Part shown: piece after piece, positions 24,988 through 34,586 of the stretch
Position numbering within the stretch: the stretch's first letter is position 1
How the letters are laid out: each line of letters starts with the position of its first letter
Assembly (NCBI RefSeq): GCF_050908995.1
Contig: NW_027485003.1
Location: 1 to 64,000 of the forward strand
DNA: 64,000 nucleotides
Reading direction: 5' to 3'
Source of the DNA: Andrena cerasifolii
Taxonomy: Eukaryota; Arthropoda; Insecta; Hymenoptera; Andrenidae
Program-made: the position numbers and the translations under genes
Notes under the pieces: model-generated
The model's input: the letters and a program-made list of their open reading frames with translations, nothing else
Databases searched by the model: none
What the model was told of the DNA's origin: nothing

Positions 24988-27900
24988 ATGGGAGAATTCG
25001 CGCAAGTAGAACGCCAATTGTTGGATCAATCTGCGCGATTGATTTCACAGGAAGAATACCTCGCGTGGGAAGAACGGTGCAACGAGTGCATCGAATCGTT
25101 GGAAGAACACAGCCGAGTGAAACGCCCGCGATTATCGATCGGTGTTCAGCAATCGCTGGTTGCTCGAATCGCTCATCTCGAAGGACTAAAATATTCGTTG
25201 CGCGGACGTTTCGTGCATGAAGGTGCTGGACATTCGAGCACAGGACTTTTGTGGCGCGAAATAGACACTGCGTTCGATACCCGCGTATTAACTGGTGCAG
25301 TGTTAAATTCGAACTATATCGAGCCGCGCAACTTCCTCGAGGATGCGGGGACCATTGTGCTGGAGTATGTACGAGGCGCCTTGAGGAAACATCAGAACCT
25401 CAAAGTGAACACTGTGTTCAACGGCGAATTTGTGGCGGGGGACAAACATGCTTGCAAAAGCATCAATACCCGGAACTGCGAACTCTTCGGTACATGTGAT
25501 CTACAGGAGTGGTACCAACGATGCGTCATCGAACCCACCCTGGCATCGTTGGAAGAGTTTCAGGAACGCGATAGTGGATGGGCATTGATGAGGATTCTCA
25601 ACCTAACCGTCAACGTTAATAAGTACAATCCGCTGCGCGCAGGGTGCCACTTCAAGTTGCCACGGGAAATATTGATGAAGAAAGCGACAATTAGCGTGCG
25701 ATCCGAGGATAACGCCTGCTTCGCGCGGGCAGTGGTCGCAGCTCTCCATCCCGCCGAAAGAAACCCTCATCGACCAAGTTCATATCCACATTATACATTG
25801 GTGCTAAATCTCCAAGACATTGAGTTCCCAATGTCCCTAGAGCAGCTTGGGAAGTTTGAGCGGCAGAACGGCATCTCCGTCAACGTGTACACCTTCGGGA
25901 TGGAGAAAGGATCGACGGTCTTTCCGCTGCGTCTCACCAGCCAAAAGAGGGATCGACACGTCAATCTGCTCTACACGCCGAATCATGAGCACGGCGATGT
26001 AGGGCACTTTGTGCTGATCAAGGACTTATCCCGACTGGTGAGCATGCAGTTGAGCAGGCACAGAGAAAAAAAATTCATCTGCGATCGGTATGTACATAAA
26101 CTTATGAAACGTTGAAAAATATCGTTGAAAAAAATTAAATAAAAAAAATTTTTGATTTTTTGCAGATGCATGCACTACTTTGGATCTGCCGAGAAGTTGG
26201 AGGCCCATTCGCTGGACTGCGGGCAAATGAATGATTGCACCATCCTGTTGCCCAGCGTAGGAAACAATCTGCTCAAATTCAGCAACCACTGTATGAAGGA
26301 GCGGCTCCCCTTCGTGGTGTACGCCGATCTTGAGTGCATCATTGAAAAAACAGAGGGCAATCACCGAATGGGTGAAATGGATAGTAAATTGCGCGCGTAT
26401 CAACACCATAAAGTGCACAGCATTGCATATTATATGCATTGCTCGTACGATACATCACTGTCGACGTATCGATGTCGCCGCGACGCGGATTGTGTTTCAT
26501 GGTTCGTCAACGAACTGGAAAATTTTGCAAACTTCGCCAAACCCATTCTGACCAACAATGTTCCCATGCTTGATTTAACTCCCGAACAATGGGCGACATT
26601 TCGCGATGCAACACACTGTCATATTTGCGAAGAACCATTCAAGGCTGAAGATGTACGAGTTCGCGATCATTGCCATCTATCCGGACGCTTTAGAGGCCCA
26701 GCACATTCGGAGTGCAATTTAAATTACAAAAATGCGTTTTACATCCCCATAGTTTTCCATAATTTATCCGGCTACGATTCGCATTTCATTATCGAGGAAA
26801 TAGCTACCGCTTTCGAAGGCAGCATTGACGTATTACCCATAACGAAAGAAAAGTACATTTCATTCACAAAAAATGTTGAAGATACGGCTGACTCAGACTC
26901 GCGAAAATGTATTAAATTGCGATTCATCGATTCATACAAATTTCTCAATACCAGTCTCAACAAATTAGCATCTTTTCTTAGCGCGGATAAATTAAAAATT
27001 TTACGATCCGAATTTGAAACATTATCCATCGAAGATTTCAATTTATTGACGCGAAAGGGTGTATTTCCATACGAATACCTTGATTGCGCGAACAAGCTGC
27101 AGGATCCATGCTTACCACCGCGCGAGTCATTCTACAGTTCGTTAACGGGTGAGACTGTATCCAAGAGCGATTACGCGCACGCCGAGATTGTCTGGCAGCG
27201 TTTCAGGATTAGAACTTTGGGCGAATACAGCGACTTGTATTTGAAAACAGATGTCTTGTTATTGGCAGATATTTTTGAAAATTTTCGCGAAAGTTGTATC
27301 AAGAGTTACGGATTAGATTCAGCGCATTATTATACTTTACCTGGCTTTACGAGGGATGCCATGCTAAAACATACCAAAATTACATTCGAATTGCTCACAG
27401 ACATTGATATGGTCATGTTTATCGAACGCGGTATACGTGGCGGTTTAAGCCAATGTTCCGGAAGATACGCACACGCCAATAACAAGTACATGTCATCTTA
27501 CAACCCATCGGAACAGTCATCGTACTTGATGTACTTTGACGTGAACAACTTGTACGGATGGGCAATGTGTCAGCCCCTACCATACGCCAAATTTCAATGG
27601 GTCGAAGATGTCGCAAATTTTGACGTGTCTTCGATCGCTGTCGATTCGCCCACGGGATACATTCTCGAGGTAGATCTGGAATATCCGCAACGTCTGCACG
27701 ACGCTCACGCCGATCTACCGTTCTGCCCGACGCGTGCCAAACCACCTGGCAGCAGACAGAACAAGTTACTCGCGACGGTATACGATAAGCAGCGTTACGT
27801 TATCCATTATCGCAACCTGCAGCAGTGCACGAGTCACGGTCTTCGTATTACAAAGATACACCGCGCGCTTCAATTCGCTCAATCTCCCTGGCTCCGCGAT

Positions 27901-28752
27901 TACATCGAACTCAATACACGGTTTAGAACATGCGCGACAAACGACTTTGAAAAAAATTTGTACAAATTGATGAACAACGCAGTATTCGGTAAAACTATGG
28001 AAAATGTGCGAAATCAGGTGGACGTAAAACTTTTAACACATTGGGAAGGACGATATGGTGCGGAGGCAATGATCGCGAAACCGAATTTCCACAGCAGAAG
28101 TGTTTTTTCGGAAAATTTAATAGCTGTTGAATTGCGAAAACTCGAGGTGAAATTCAACAAACCGATATATGTGGGTATGTGCATTCTAGACATATCAAAA
28201 ATTTGTTTGTACGAATTTCATCACGAGTACATGTCTCCACTATATGGTCAAAAATGTAAAATTCTATACACAGACACTGATAGCTTCATCTATCACATTC
28301 GATGCGATGATATCTACGAGTCCGTGAAACGCAATATCGATAGATTCGACACAAGCGATTATCCTACTGACAATACATATAATATGCCGCGCTTAAATAA
28401 GAAGGTTCCGGGGCTGATGAAGGACGAAAATAATGGGATGATAATGACCGAATTCGTAGGTCTTAGAGCGAAAATGTATGCACTTCGCGTAGACGGTAAA
28501 AAAGATACGAAAAAAGCGAAAGGCGTCAAGACCAATGTCATAGCCAGAACGATAACTTTCGACGACTACGCGCAGTGTTTGCAAAAGGAGATCGAAATGG
28601 TTCGCAGGCAATCATGCATACGGTCTAAATTGCATAAAGTGTACACCATTTCAGAATCCAAAATCGCTCTAAGTCCATACGACGACAAGCGGTATATCGT
28701 ACCCGATTCTACCGACACTCTGCCCTGGGGACATTATAAAATTCCGTTGTAA
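24988..28752 (+). CDS. POLB: Protein-primed family B DNA polymerase (two exons, 1228 aa)
   Basis: Replicates the element from a protein primer. Exons 24988-26087 and 26166-28752. The start is the first in-frame ATG, in an ACCATGG context. Order of domains: N-terminal region with a Cys-His protease-like block (Cys ~244 in DNxCFxRA, His ~340); C2HC zinc finger (C365, C368, H381, C385) completed by splicing; ExoI DLE (421-423); an HNH/endonuclease VII-like zinc cluster (CHIC...DHCH...C, ~518-550); ExoII HNLSGYD (~571); ExoIII YLKTD (725-729); motif A DVNNLYG (~825); motif B KLMNNAVFGK (967-976); motif C YTDTDS (1068-1073); KMY (1136-1138). All catalytic residues of the exonuclease and polymerase are present and no frame is broken. 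Convergent with the integrase gene, 88 bp apart. Confidence 0.96.
26088..26165 (+). other. 78 nt spliceosomal intron in PolB
   Basis: Donor CG|GTATGT and acceptor TTTTTTGCAG|A, with a T-rich tract. The intron contains an in-frame TGA (after codons for Lys-Arg) when read from exon 1, and exon 2 has no convincing ATG start. Splicing joins the frames and brings the Cys pair of exon 1 into C-x2-C-x12-H-x3-C register with exon 2, which strongly supports the junction. Confidence 0.92.
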
Positions 28753-28840
28753 AATTCCATTATAAAAGTATTATAAAAAAGAAATTTGAACTTGTATGTA
28801 TAACATTGTATTTATTGAACCATGTATTATTATTATTATT

Positions 28841-29797
28841 TTACAATACATTATTTTTATTTATCCAAGAATTGTGTGATTTATCAAACCCCAACCACTT
28901 GACGTATACCTTATCCCCCTTTCTACGCAGCACTTTTTCCACTAGATACACATCAGGATCGGCGACGCGTTGCAGCTCGTGTTCATAGAATCCTCCGGCA
29001 ACGGGTTTTCCACAGGAATCGACGAGCAGATACGTCGCGGGATTAGTTGTCTGTACTTTGACTATCTCGAACACCTCCGTTGTCCAATTCGGCGTATAGC
29101 CTTTATCGAAGATGGTTTTAAATTTGCTCACGCGCACAAACTCGCCCAACTCGAATCTCGCTGGAGCAGCGATCTTTAGGTTGCTGTATACTGTGGCTAG
29201 CAGCTTGTCGGCGATCGCAGGGGTAACATCGCAAGGACGCATTCCGATGGTTCTATGTTTTCGCGCGTTATACTCTGCAAGTAGACGCGGTAGCGAATCG
29301 GTCCATCTATAGGTTCCATTGAGCGTAAACAGTTTCCACATATTGTTCTTCAAAGTTCGATTGAAACGTTCTACGACGGAGGCCTTCATCACCGAATACG
29401 TTGAATAATGATTAATGTCATGCTTCTTCAAGAGTTTCTGCACATCGGTGTTGTAAAATTCTTTTCCTTGATCGGTTTGCAAATTTTTCGGATATCGATC
29501 TCTAAATATCTTTGCAAACGCTTTAGTCACCTCAGCGCCACTTTTAGTCTTGAGCGGCAACGCCCATGCATACTTGCTCAACACATCGATGACGGTGAGT
29601 ATGTAGTGGTGACCCTGGTTGAATCGCGAGTATGGACGCATTTCTACAATGTCAGCTTGCCACAGATCATCGTATCCACGCACTATGACGCGCCTCCGAG
29701 GAAAATGTCTTCGAGCTGGAGCGTGCAATTCCTCCACAAGTTGTAGCTTCTTGTGGCCATAGTTTTCTTCACTCATGGATTTCATAAATGGCTGCAT
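28841..29797 (-). CDS. INT: Retroviral-type integrase with C-terminal chromodomain (318 aa)
   Basis: Catalyses insertion of the element. The rve core has the DDE triad: Asp in LWQADIVEM (~49 from the chosen ATG), Asp in LQTDQGKEF (~109) and Glu in VVERFNRTLK (~143). The last ~40 residues (YLVEKVLRRKGDKVYVKWLG..) form a chromodomain, the targeting module usual in this family. The frame is open upstream to 29824 but without ATG, so the first ATG (29797) was chosen. ATGCAG just before the CC at 29788 could also be a splice acceptor, so the N-terminus is uncertain. No HHCC zinc module is visible upstream. Last gene of the leftward block, stop TAA at 28841-28843. Confidence 0.95.
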   Translation of the reverse strand: MQPFMKSMSEENYGHKKLQLVEELHAPARRHFPRRRVIVRGYDDLWQADIVEMRPYSRFNQGHHYILTVIDVLSKYAWALPLKTKSGAEVTKAFAKIFRDRYPKNLQTDQGKEFYNTDVQKLLKKHDINHYSTYSVMKASVVERFNRTLKNNMWKLFTLNGTYRWTDSLPRLLAEYNARKHRTIGMRPCDVTPAIADKLLATVYSNLKIAAPARFELGEFVRVSKFKTIFDKGYTPNWTTEVFEIVKVQTTNPATYLLVDSCGKPVAGGFYEHELQRVADPDVYLVEKVLRRKGDKVYVKWLGFDKSHNSWINKNNVL

Positions 29798-29854
29798 GTT
29801 TGATCGCAGATGTATCTTTGCCACGAATGATGCGATAATTATCGTGTACGTGCA

Positions 29855-30289
29855 TTATGTGCTCTCCACCGCCCCAAGGAAATTCTTGACAAGTTCAACC
29901 GTCTCGCATGATTCTCCTTCGCATTGTTGCTGCGGGATAGGATTCAATGCTTGCGATATCTTTTGAACGCTGTTTTGCAACGTCAGCATATCTCTCTGAA
30001 ACGCGACCAGCTTCATCTCTAATTCTTCCTGCTGCTCTCTCAAAAGTTTAATGCTCTTTTTCACATATAGTTTATTAACGGCATCTGTGTCGGCCACCGG
30101 CTGAGCTACGCGTCGTATCTTGCGCGATTTTGCATCAAAGTCGGCACCGGTCACGCAAAGAGCGTTATCACGCATATAATTTCGAAGCATGCCGCTCCAT
30201 TTGTAATAGTCCATTGTAGCTGCTCCACTCTTCTCGAGCGATACCCCAAATTTGTTGATCGGCATCTCGACGCATACAGTGCACATCAT
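29855..30289 (-). CDS. Coiled-coil Polinton protein with fibre-like motif, 144 aa
   Basis: Starts at ATGATG (30289). The N-terminal half contains FGVSLEKSG and the phrase VAQPVADTDAVNKLYV (~60-76), which resembles the DAVNKxYV motif common in phage tail fibre and collar proteins. The next ~45 residues (KKSIKLLREQQEELEMKL...QNSVQKI) have heptad-like hydrophobic spacing, suggesting a coiled coil. Together this suggests a trimeric fibre or spike component, but that is inference. It follows the 374 aa gene by 11 bp and precedes the integrase by 57 bp on the same strand, so one transcript may cover the block. Confidence 0.75.
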   Translation of the reverse strand: MMCTVCVEMPINKFGVSLEKSGAATMDYYKWSGMLRNYMRDNALCVTGADFDAKSRKIRRVAQPVADTDAVNKLYVKKSIKLLREQQEELEMKLVAFQRDMLTLQNSVQKISQALNPIPQQQCEGESCETVELVKNFLGAVEST

Positions 30290-30300
30290 CGGCGTGCGGT

Positions 30301-31425
30301 TTAATTTATAATGAGGCCTGCCTCGCGGAGTTCCTCGATAATCGATAGAATTTCGTTGTCGTGCGAGTTGTTACCCGCCTGCCGCGACGCTTCCAGCAAA
30401 CGCAATCGATCCGCCAGCTCGTTGGGATCATCCCAGTGCACATAATCGATCTTGTTATCGTTTACCACCATGACTCGCGATGTCCTTAGACCTTTCCCCG
30501 CTTTACTGGTCAATACACGGGGTAGTAGTGGCGCAATTACATGTTTGTACTTGTATCCCTTGTTACCCAATATGGGGTTTTGTGCGTTATGACCACGTCT
30601 GTGAGCATTCGTCATCAGCAGTATACTTTTGTATTTTTGTTTATCAGCATCTGTGTATATAGCATCATCGGGAATTCTCTTGAAAATCAGTTCATACAAA
30701 CCAGGCGTTCCTCCATATCTTACACCGTCTATGATTATATTATCATCCTTGTCCATATCGAAAACCTTATCCCCCAGCATCATTCCACTACCACCAAAGT
30801 ATACACCGTACACATAATCTATGGTCGTATCCCTATCTCCACTTAGGATTGCGCTCATGTATTTTTGTCCCAACGGACCGAAATGGTTGCGAAACGTTTC
30901 TTGCCCCTCGGATGTTTGGAGTTGCTCTCTAATAGATGCTGCAAGCGACTCATCGGTAGAAGTTTCATACACGTCTTCGTCATCATTGGTTGTGAGCGAC
31001 TGTACATCGGGAAATGTATTTATTGACGCAGGAGGAACCGTGGAATCGTTTGATGCGACATTCAACCGTTTCCGCTTCGACTGAACTGGTGTGGAAGTTA
31101 CGAGCGAATTTTCCAATGACATGTATGACTGTTTACTATTTCTTTTACGCGATGCGTTCCATGTCGGCCGGATTTTTGTTTTAGGCGTTAATGTTTCAAT
31201 GCTCATACTCGTCGCAGGTGATATGTCAGCTTCTGTCTCAGCAGTATTTTCCACAATATGTTTTAAGGGCTCGGTAATAGGTTTAAAGTATTTTTCCAGT
31301 GCGATATCTTCATCCATCTTGTCAGTCTTCAAAGACTGATGTTTCCTGCGAATGGATTCGCTGGTTTTTGCAATTTCCATCGCTATTCTCTCGCGATCCT
31401 TAATCTCCTGACTACTAATCATCAT
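30301..31425 (-). CDS. Conserved Polinton hypothetical protein, 374 aa (possibly DUF8207-type)
   Basis: Starts at a double ATG (31425). Two-part protein: residues ~1-150 are charged and low in order, with a basic cluster SKRKR (~115-120) that could be a nuclear signal. The C-terminal ~200 residues are compact (GGTPGLYELIFKR, ..AHRRGHN..GNKGYKYKHVI..) and resemble a domain seen in many uncharacterised arthropod proteins from Polintons, which I believe is named DUF8207. Function unknown. Its place between the ATPase and the fibre-like gene suggests a virion or packaging role. 51 bp downstream of the ATPase start gene, same strand. Confidence 0.8.
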   Translation of the reverse strand: MMISSQEIKDRERIAMEIAKTSESIRRKHQSLKTDKMDEDIALEKYFKPITEPLKHIVENTAETEADISPATSMSIETLTPKTKIRPTWNASRKRNSKQSYMSLENSLVTSTPVQSKRKRLNVASNDSTVPPASINTFPDVQSLTTNDDEDVYETSTDESLAASIREQLQTSEGQETFRNHFGPLGQKYMSAILSGDRDTTIDYVYGVYFGGSGMMLGDKVFDMDKDDNIIIDGVRYGGTPGLYELIFKRIPDDAIYTDADKQKYKSILLMTNAHRRGHNAQNPILGNKGYKYKHVIAPLLPRVLTSKAGKGLRTSRVMVVNDNKIDYVHWDDPNELADRLRLLEASRQAGNNSHDNEILSIIEELREAGLIIN

Positions 31426-31476
31426 TGTATCGCAGACGTTGCTTTCCCACCGATGTGTTGACGACGATTGAGCATC

Positions 31477-32172
31477 TCACGGTACAGCAAACTCGTTAAA
31501 TCCCTTTCTATAACGCCCATTGGACATCGCGCTATCTTTATCTATCACCATGAAACCATACTCCCGCTGCCAACAATTACGACACAAAGCGCAGAAATCC
31601 TCGTAAGACATATCAGTGTTTACATGATCGTTGTACACATGTTTCAAGTTGGTACCATCCTGCTTAAACAGTATCAACAGATTCGCATTGTCGCGTATAA
31701 GATGTTTGGGAATCTTTGCATACGTCTGACAGAGATAGAAGCAGTCGACGTTCGAGTGGCGTCCCATTGCAAAGTATTCCCTTATCGTATCTTGCTTGTC
31801 GCATGCCACGTCATCAAAGATAAAAATGGAATTCGGAAGCGATTCGCTCGGTGGGATGACGTCACTATTATTTGAAAATGTAAAGTAGCCAATTTCATCT
31901 ATCGCAGTCAATAAATTCTCCAAATACTTATATTTTGGCTGTTGCAACGACTTGGAATACACGTACAGGTTCTCGAAGCACACGCCGTGAGGACTTTCCA
32001 ACAAGCTGACCAGCACGTTGGTCTTTCCACAATTTGATGGACCACAAATGAGGCAGCGTATAGTGTTTGGTAGCATGCTACCGTGTCTGCGTCTCGTTTT
32101 CGGAGACATCATTTGCGATTTATCATCAAAATTAGTCACGCGTATCGCCACAGGTTGTCGCACGAATCGCAT
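31477..32172 (-). CDS. ATP: Packaging ATPase (FtsK/HerA, A32-like), 231 aa
   Basis: Genome-packaging motor ATPase of the Polinton/adintovirus lineage. Walker A GPSNCGKT (44-51), Walker B SIFIFDD (115-121), and the sensor-type Gln in LCQTYAKIPK (~149). Length is typical of the family. ATG at 32172. First gene of the leftward block. TATAAATA on the minus strand at 32227-32234, about 55 bp upstream of the ATG, is a good core promoter, shared with the rightward block. Confidence 0.95.
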   Translation of the reverse strand: MRFVRQPVAIRVTNFDDKSQMMSPKTRRRHGSMLPNTIRCLICGPSNCGKTNVLVSLLESPHGVCFENLYVYSKSLQQPKYKYLENLLTAIDEIGYFTFSNNSDVIPPSESLPNSIFIFDDVACDKQDTIREYFAMGRHSNVDCFYLCQTYAKIPKHLIRDNANLLILFKQDGTNLKHVYNDHVNTDMSYEDFCALCRNCWQREYGFMVIDKDSAMSNGRYRKGFNEFAVP

Positions 32173-32225
32173 CCTCTCCGTGAACTGCGAAAAATGATTT
32201 TGATACGTCGAAGCTGCGGTGCGCT

Positions 32226-32236
32226 CTATTTATAGG
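32226..32236. promoter_or_regulatory. TATA element in the bidirectional promoter
   Basis: CTATTTATAGG on the plus strand reads CCTATAAATAG on the minus strand. The minus orientation is a consensus TATAAATA placed ~55 bp before the ATPase ATG. The plus orientation TATTTATA lies ~35-45 bp before the ATG at 32270. The 97 bp gap holds the starts of both virion-gene blocks. Confidence 0.6.
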
Positions 32237-32269
32237 CTCGCGCCGAAGCAAAACAGCTCATTATTCAAA

Positions 32270-32536
32270 ATGCTTCTGATCCTGTCGCATAATTGTGATA
32301 TTCGAGACCAAACCGCTGAGCAGTTGAAATATATATCAAAAATTATTCTACTGCGAGAGTTTGGCAGACACATCGATCAGTTGTGGGACAGACTCCCCGA
32401 GCATATAAAAGTCGATTCTGAGGTTCAGCAGTATCGTCGATGCTTGGAACATTATAATCGCCCTTGGCAGCGAACGCATATCGACGGTCCAGCACCATTG
32501 ATTAAAAACTGCAGCGAATGTCGTCGAAGAGAGTAA
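32270..32536 (+). CDS. Small Polinton protein, 88 aa
   Basis: First gene of the rightward block. The frame opens at 32219 with a GTG, but the first ATG is 32270, in an AAAATG context after the TATA element. The product is charged and helical-looking (LKYISKIILLREFGRHIDQLWDRL), ends in a Cys-containing basic tail (NCSECRRRE), and has no motif I can name. Its last 19 bp overlap the ATG of the PLA2-like gene (32518) in another frame. Could be a small regulatory or virion protein; function unknown. Confidence 0.6.
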   Translation: MLLILSHNCDIRDQTAEQLKYISKIILLREFGRHIDQLWDRLPEHIKVDSEVQQYRRCLEHYNRPWQRTHIDGPAPLIKNCSECRRRE

Positions 32537-33234
32537 AGAAAGGTTGTGGTCTGTTAAATCGGGCGATAAACGCGTTACCTATCGAATTACATATTCCGGG
32601 ATATCAGTTTTGTGGTCCAGGAACTCATCTGGCAAAACGATTGGCTAGAGGCGATCGAGGCATCAATCCGTTGGACGCAGCGTGTCGCGAACACGATATT
32701 GCATATTCGCGTAGCAACGACCTCGGTGAAAGGCACACGGCAGATAAGGTTCTCGCTGACAAAGCGCGAAAACGCATCGTTGCGCGAGACTCGACTCTGG
32801 GTGAAAGAGGTGCTGCTACAGCTGTTTGGGCAGCTATGAAAGCTAAGACGAAAATCGGAATGGGGATGAAAACAAAACCCCGCAAAAGGACTGTAAGGAG
32901 AGCATCGCAAAAGCGGATACTTCCGGTGGCAAAACGAGGTGGCATATTACCACTTCTCCCGCTGCTAGGTGTTCTCGGATCATTAGCCGGTGGAGCAGCG
33001 GGGATCGCCAAGGCGGTAAACGATAATAAGGCGGCGCAACATCAGCTGCAGGAAATGCAGCGTCATAATCGCACCATGGAAGGTCGCGGACTTTATCTCG
33101 CACCATACAAGCGCGGACAGGGAATATCGAAACAAAAAAAAAAACGCCGAAAAGACAATAAAAATGCCCGAGGGCGTAACTACAGATGCGCAATTGGGGG
33201 AGTTGGCAAAACGTATGCGTATTCCATTTTTTAG
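32518..33234 (+). CDS. PLA2-like minor virion protein (238 aa as read)
   Basis: Residues ~28-65 carry the viral-type phospholipase A2 signature: a calcium-loop-like YQFCGPGT and the catalytic DAACREHDIAY (His59-Asp60, Tyr63). Such domains help small virions leave endosomes by cutting membrane lipids. Residues 119-140 are strongly basic, 142-165 are a Gly/Leu/Ala-rich hydrophobic stretch (LPLLPLLGVLGSLAGG), and GLYLAPYKRG follows (~191-200), an architecture recalling adenovirus pVI/pX-like minor proteins. Near codon 206 an A11 run (33134-33144) sets the final frame. As read, the ORF runs 71 bp into the protease gene. In the neighbouring frame it would stop at TAA 33159-33161, just before the protease ATG, so the C-terminus is uncertain. 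Confidence 0.9.
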   Translation: MSSKRVKKGCGLLNRAINALPIELHIPGYQFCGPGTHLAKRLARGDRGINPLDAACREHDIAYSRSNDLGERHTADKVLADKARKRIVARDSTLGERGAATAVWAAMKAKTKIGMGMKTKPRKRTVRRASQKRILPVAKRGGILPLLPLLGVLGSLAGGAAGIAKAVNDNKAAQHQLQEMQRHNRTMEGRGLYLAPYKRGQGISKQKKKRRKDNKNARGRNYRCAIGGVGKTYAYSIF

Positions 33235-33541
33235 AGGTGTTTTTATGCGCAATGCACTACCTGTTGGAGGAGTACGCCGAAACGAGAGCGGTATCGTGAA
33301 TTTGGATAATGTCGAGGGACCGGGGACTCATTGGGTGGCGTATGCAAAGAGGGGGCGTCGAGCTGTATACTTCGACAGCTTTGGCAATCTTCGACCGCCT
33401 AAGGAATTGGTACAATATCTGGATAAAGATGTCGTGAAAATCGAATACAATCACGCGCCTTATCAGGAGTACAATCAGAGCAATTGTGGTCAACTATGTC
33501 TACGCTTTCTACAAACGATTGGTTGCAAATTTAAGGATTGA
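33164..33541 (+). CDS. PRO: Adenain-like cysteine protease, 125 aa
   Basis: Virion maturation protease of the C5/C48 (adenain/Ulp1) group. Expected catalytic positions are visible: His56 in GTHWVAY, Asp71 in VYFDSFGN, Gln105 and Cys108 in QSNCGQLCL. Short for a protease but usual for Polintons. Starts at ATG 33164 in an AAAATGC context, overlapping the read-through tail of the PLA2-like frame by 71 bp. The stop TGA at 33539-33541 lies 48 bp before the minor capsid ATG. Confidence 0.94.
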   Translation: MPEGVTTDAQLGELAKRMRIPFFRGVFMRNALPVGGVRRNESGIVNLDNVEGPGTHWVAYAKRGRRAVYFDSFGNLRPPKELVQYLDKDVVKIEYNHAPYQEYNQSNCGQLCLRFLQTIGCKFKD

Positions 33542-33589
33542 CTTCTCACCACTTTGATTCAGTACGAGTCCAGTCGTACAGCTTGGAAT

Positions 33590-34360
33590 ATGTCGTTAAC
33601 ATTCACTCTAACCGGCAAGAGTAGCACCCTCGCGGTGAGCTACTTTCCACCCATAGATTTGAGCGACGATGATTACGAGCTTGGTCTAACAACCCTTGAA
33701 ACTTACCATACAATACCCAACATCGACTCCAGCAACGATAAATTCTACTTCACCACAAACTATGAGACCAATAGCAGCGTCGGCACCAGCCTTGAATACA
33801 TTACGATTCCCCACGGTTCATACGAATTAGACGCCATTGCCAAGTATTTGAAACAGCGATTACTCGAGCGATATCCTCAAAAACTCGATGGCACCAATGC
33901 CAACGATGGTAGCGACAGCGATGAGTATCCTATAGTGTTGCGTCCCAACAACAACACCATGAAAAGTGAGCTGTACTGCTCGTTCATTGTAGACTTTACG
34001 AAGCCCAATAACATTGGATCGTTACTGGGATTCTCGACGAATCGCGTATTAGAACCGGAACAGTGGCACGAATCGGACGATCCGATTAATATCATGAATG
34101 TGAACATTATTCGCGTAGAATGTAGCGTGACCGCTGGTGCGTACAGCAATGGGAAGCGCGTACATACCATACATGAATTTTCTCCCAGAGTACCGCCGGG
34201 ATATAAGATATCGGAAACGCCCGCGCAGATCATTTACCTTCCAATCACCGCACAGGTCATTTCGGATCTAACGATACGTGTTGTGGATCAAGACGGGCGG
34301 TTGCTTGATTTTCGAGGTGAAGAGATTACCATCAGACTGCACGTACGACGACGTCGATGA
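33590..34360 (+). CDS. Minor capsid (penton-type) protein, 256 aa
   Basis: Likely single jelly-roll penton protein of the Polinton virion. Seen: a beta-rich sequence opening LTFTLTGKSSTLAVSYFPPIDL, followed by a region typical of these proteins (YELGLTTLETYHTIPNI), a central acidic insertion (NANDGSDSDEYP), and a C-terminal half with TIHEFSPRVPPGYKI and ITIRLHVRRRR. I assign it from this pattern and from its place immediately upstream of the major capsid gene. The open frame extends to 33554 with TTG; the first ATG is 33590. The terminal TGA overlaps the next ATG (ATGA at 34357-34360). Confidence 0.85.
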   Translation: MSLTFTLTGKSSTLAVSYFPPIDLSDDDYELGLTTLETYHTIPNIDSSNDKFYFTTNYETNSSVGTSLEYITIPHGSYELDAIAKYLKQRLLERYPQKLDGTNANDGSDSDEYPIVLRPNNNTMKSELYCSFIVDFTKPNNIGSLLGFSTNRVLEPEQWHESDDPINIMNVNIIRVECSVTAGAYSNGKRVHTIHEFSPRVPPGYKISETPAQIIYLPITAQVISDLTIRVVDQDGRLLDFRGEEITIRLHVRRRR

Positions 34361-34446
34361 TAATACATGTGGTGCAGTCGTATGAGATGCTTGTGTTGAA
34401 CGACTCCAGAAACACGTTTCTTCCAAACGAAATTGTTTGCAGCAGC

Positions 34447-34481
<35 letters not shown>

Positions 34482-34578
34482 CTGCAACTGCAACAGCTCT
34501 GATTACGCTAAAAAGAAGAGGTTCAGTGCTGCGAACATTGCATTTTTGAAATCGCTGGGATTCATTGTACGCAATTAA
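34357..34578 (+). CDS. Small Polinton protein with poly-Asn, 73 aa
   Basis: Begins at the ATGA overlap with the minor capsid gene and ends 8 bp before the major capsid ATG. A (CAA)n-type microsatellite (~34446-34482) encodes about 12 Asn. The C-terminal ~20 residues (FSAANIAFLKSLGFIVRN) look conserved and basic-amphipathic, and similar short tails precede MCP in other insect Polintons, as I recall. Possible virion or scaffold peptide; function unknown. Confidence 0.6.
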
Positions 34579-34586
34579 GTTGAAAA

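Noticed and set aside
26775..28611. Minus-strand frames over PolB
   Set aside because: Shadows of a well-supported gene on the other strand.
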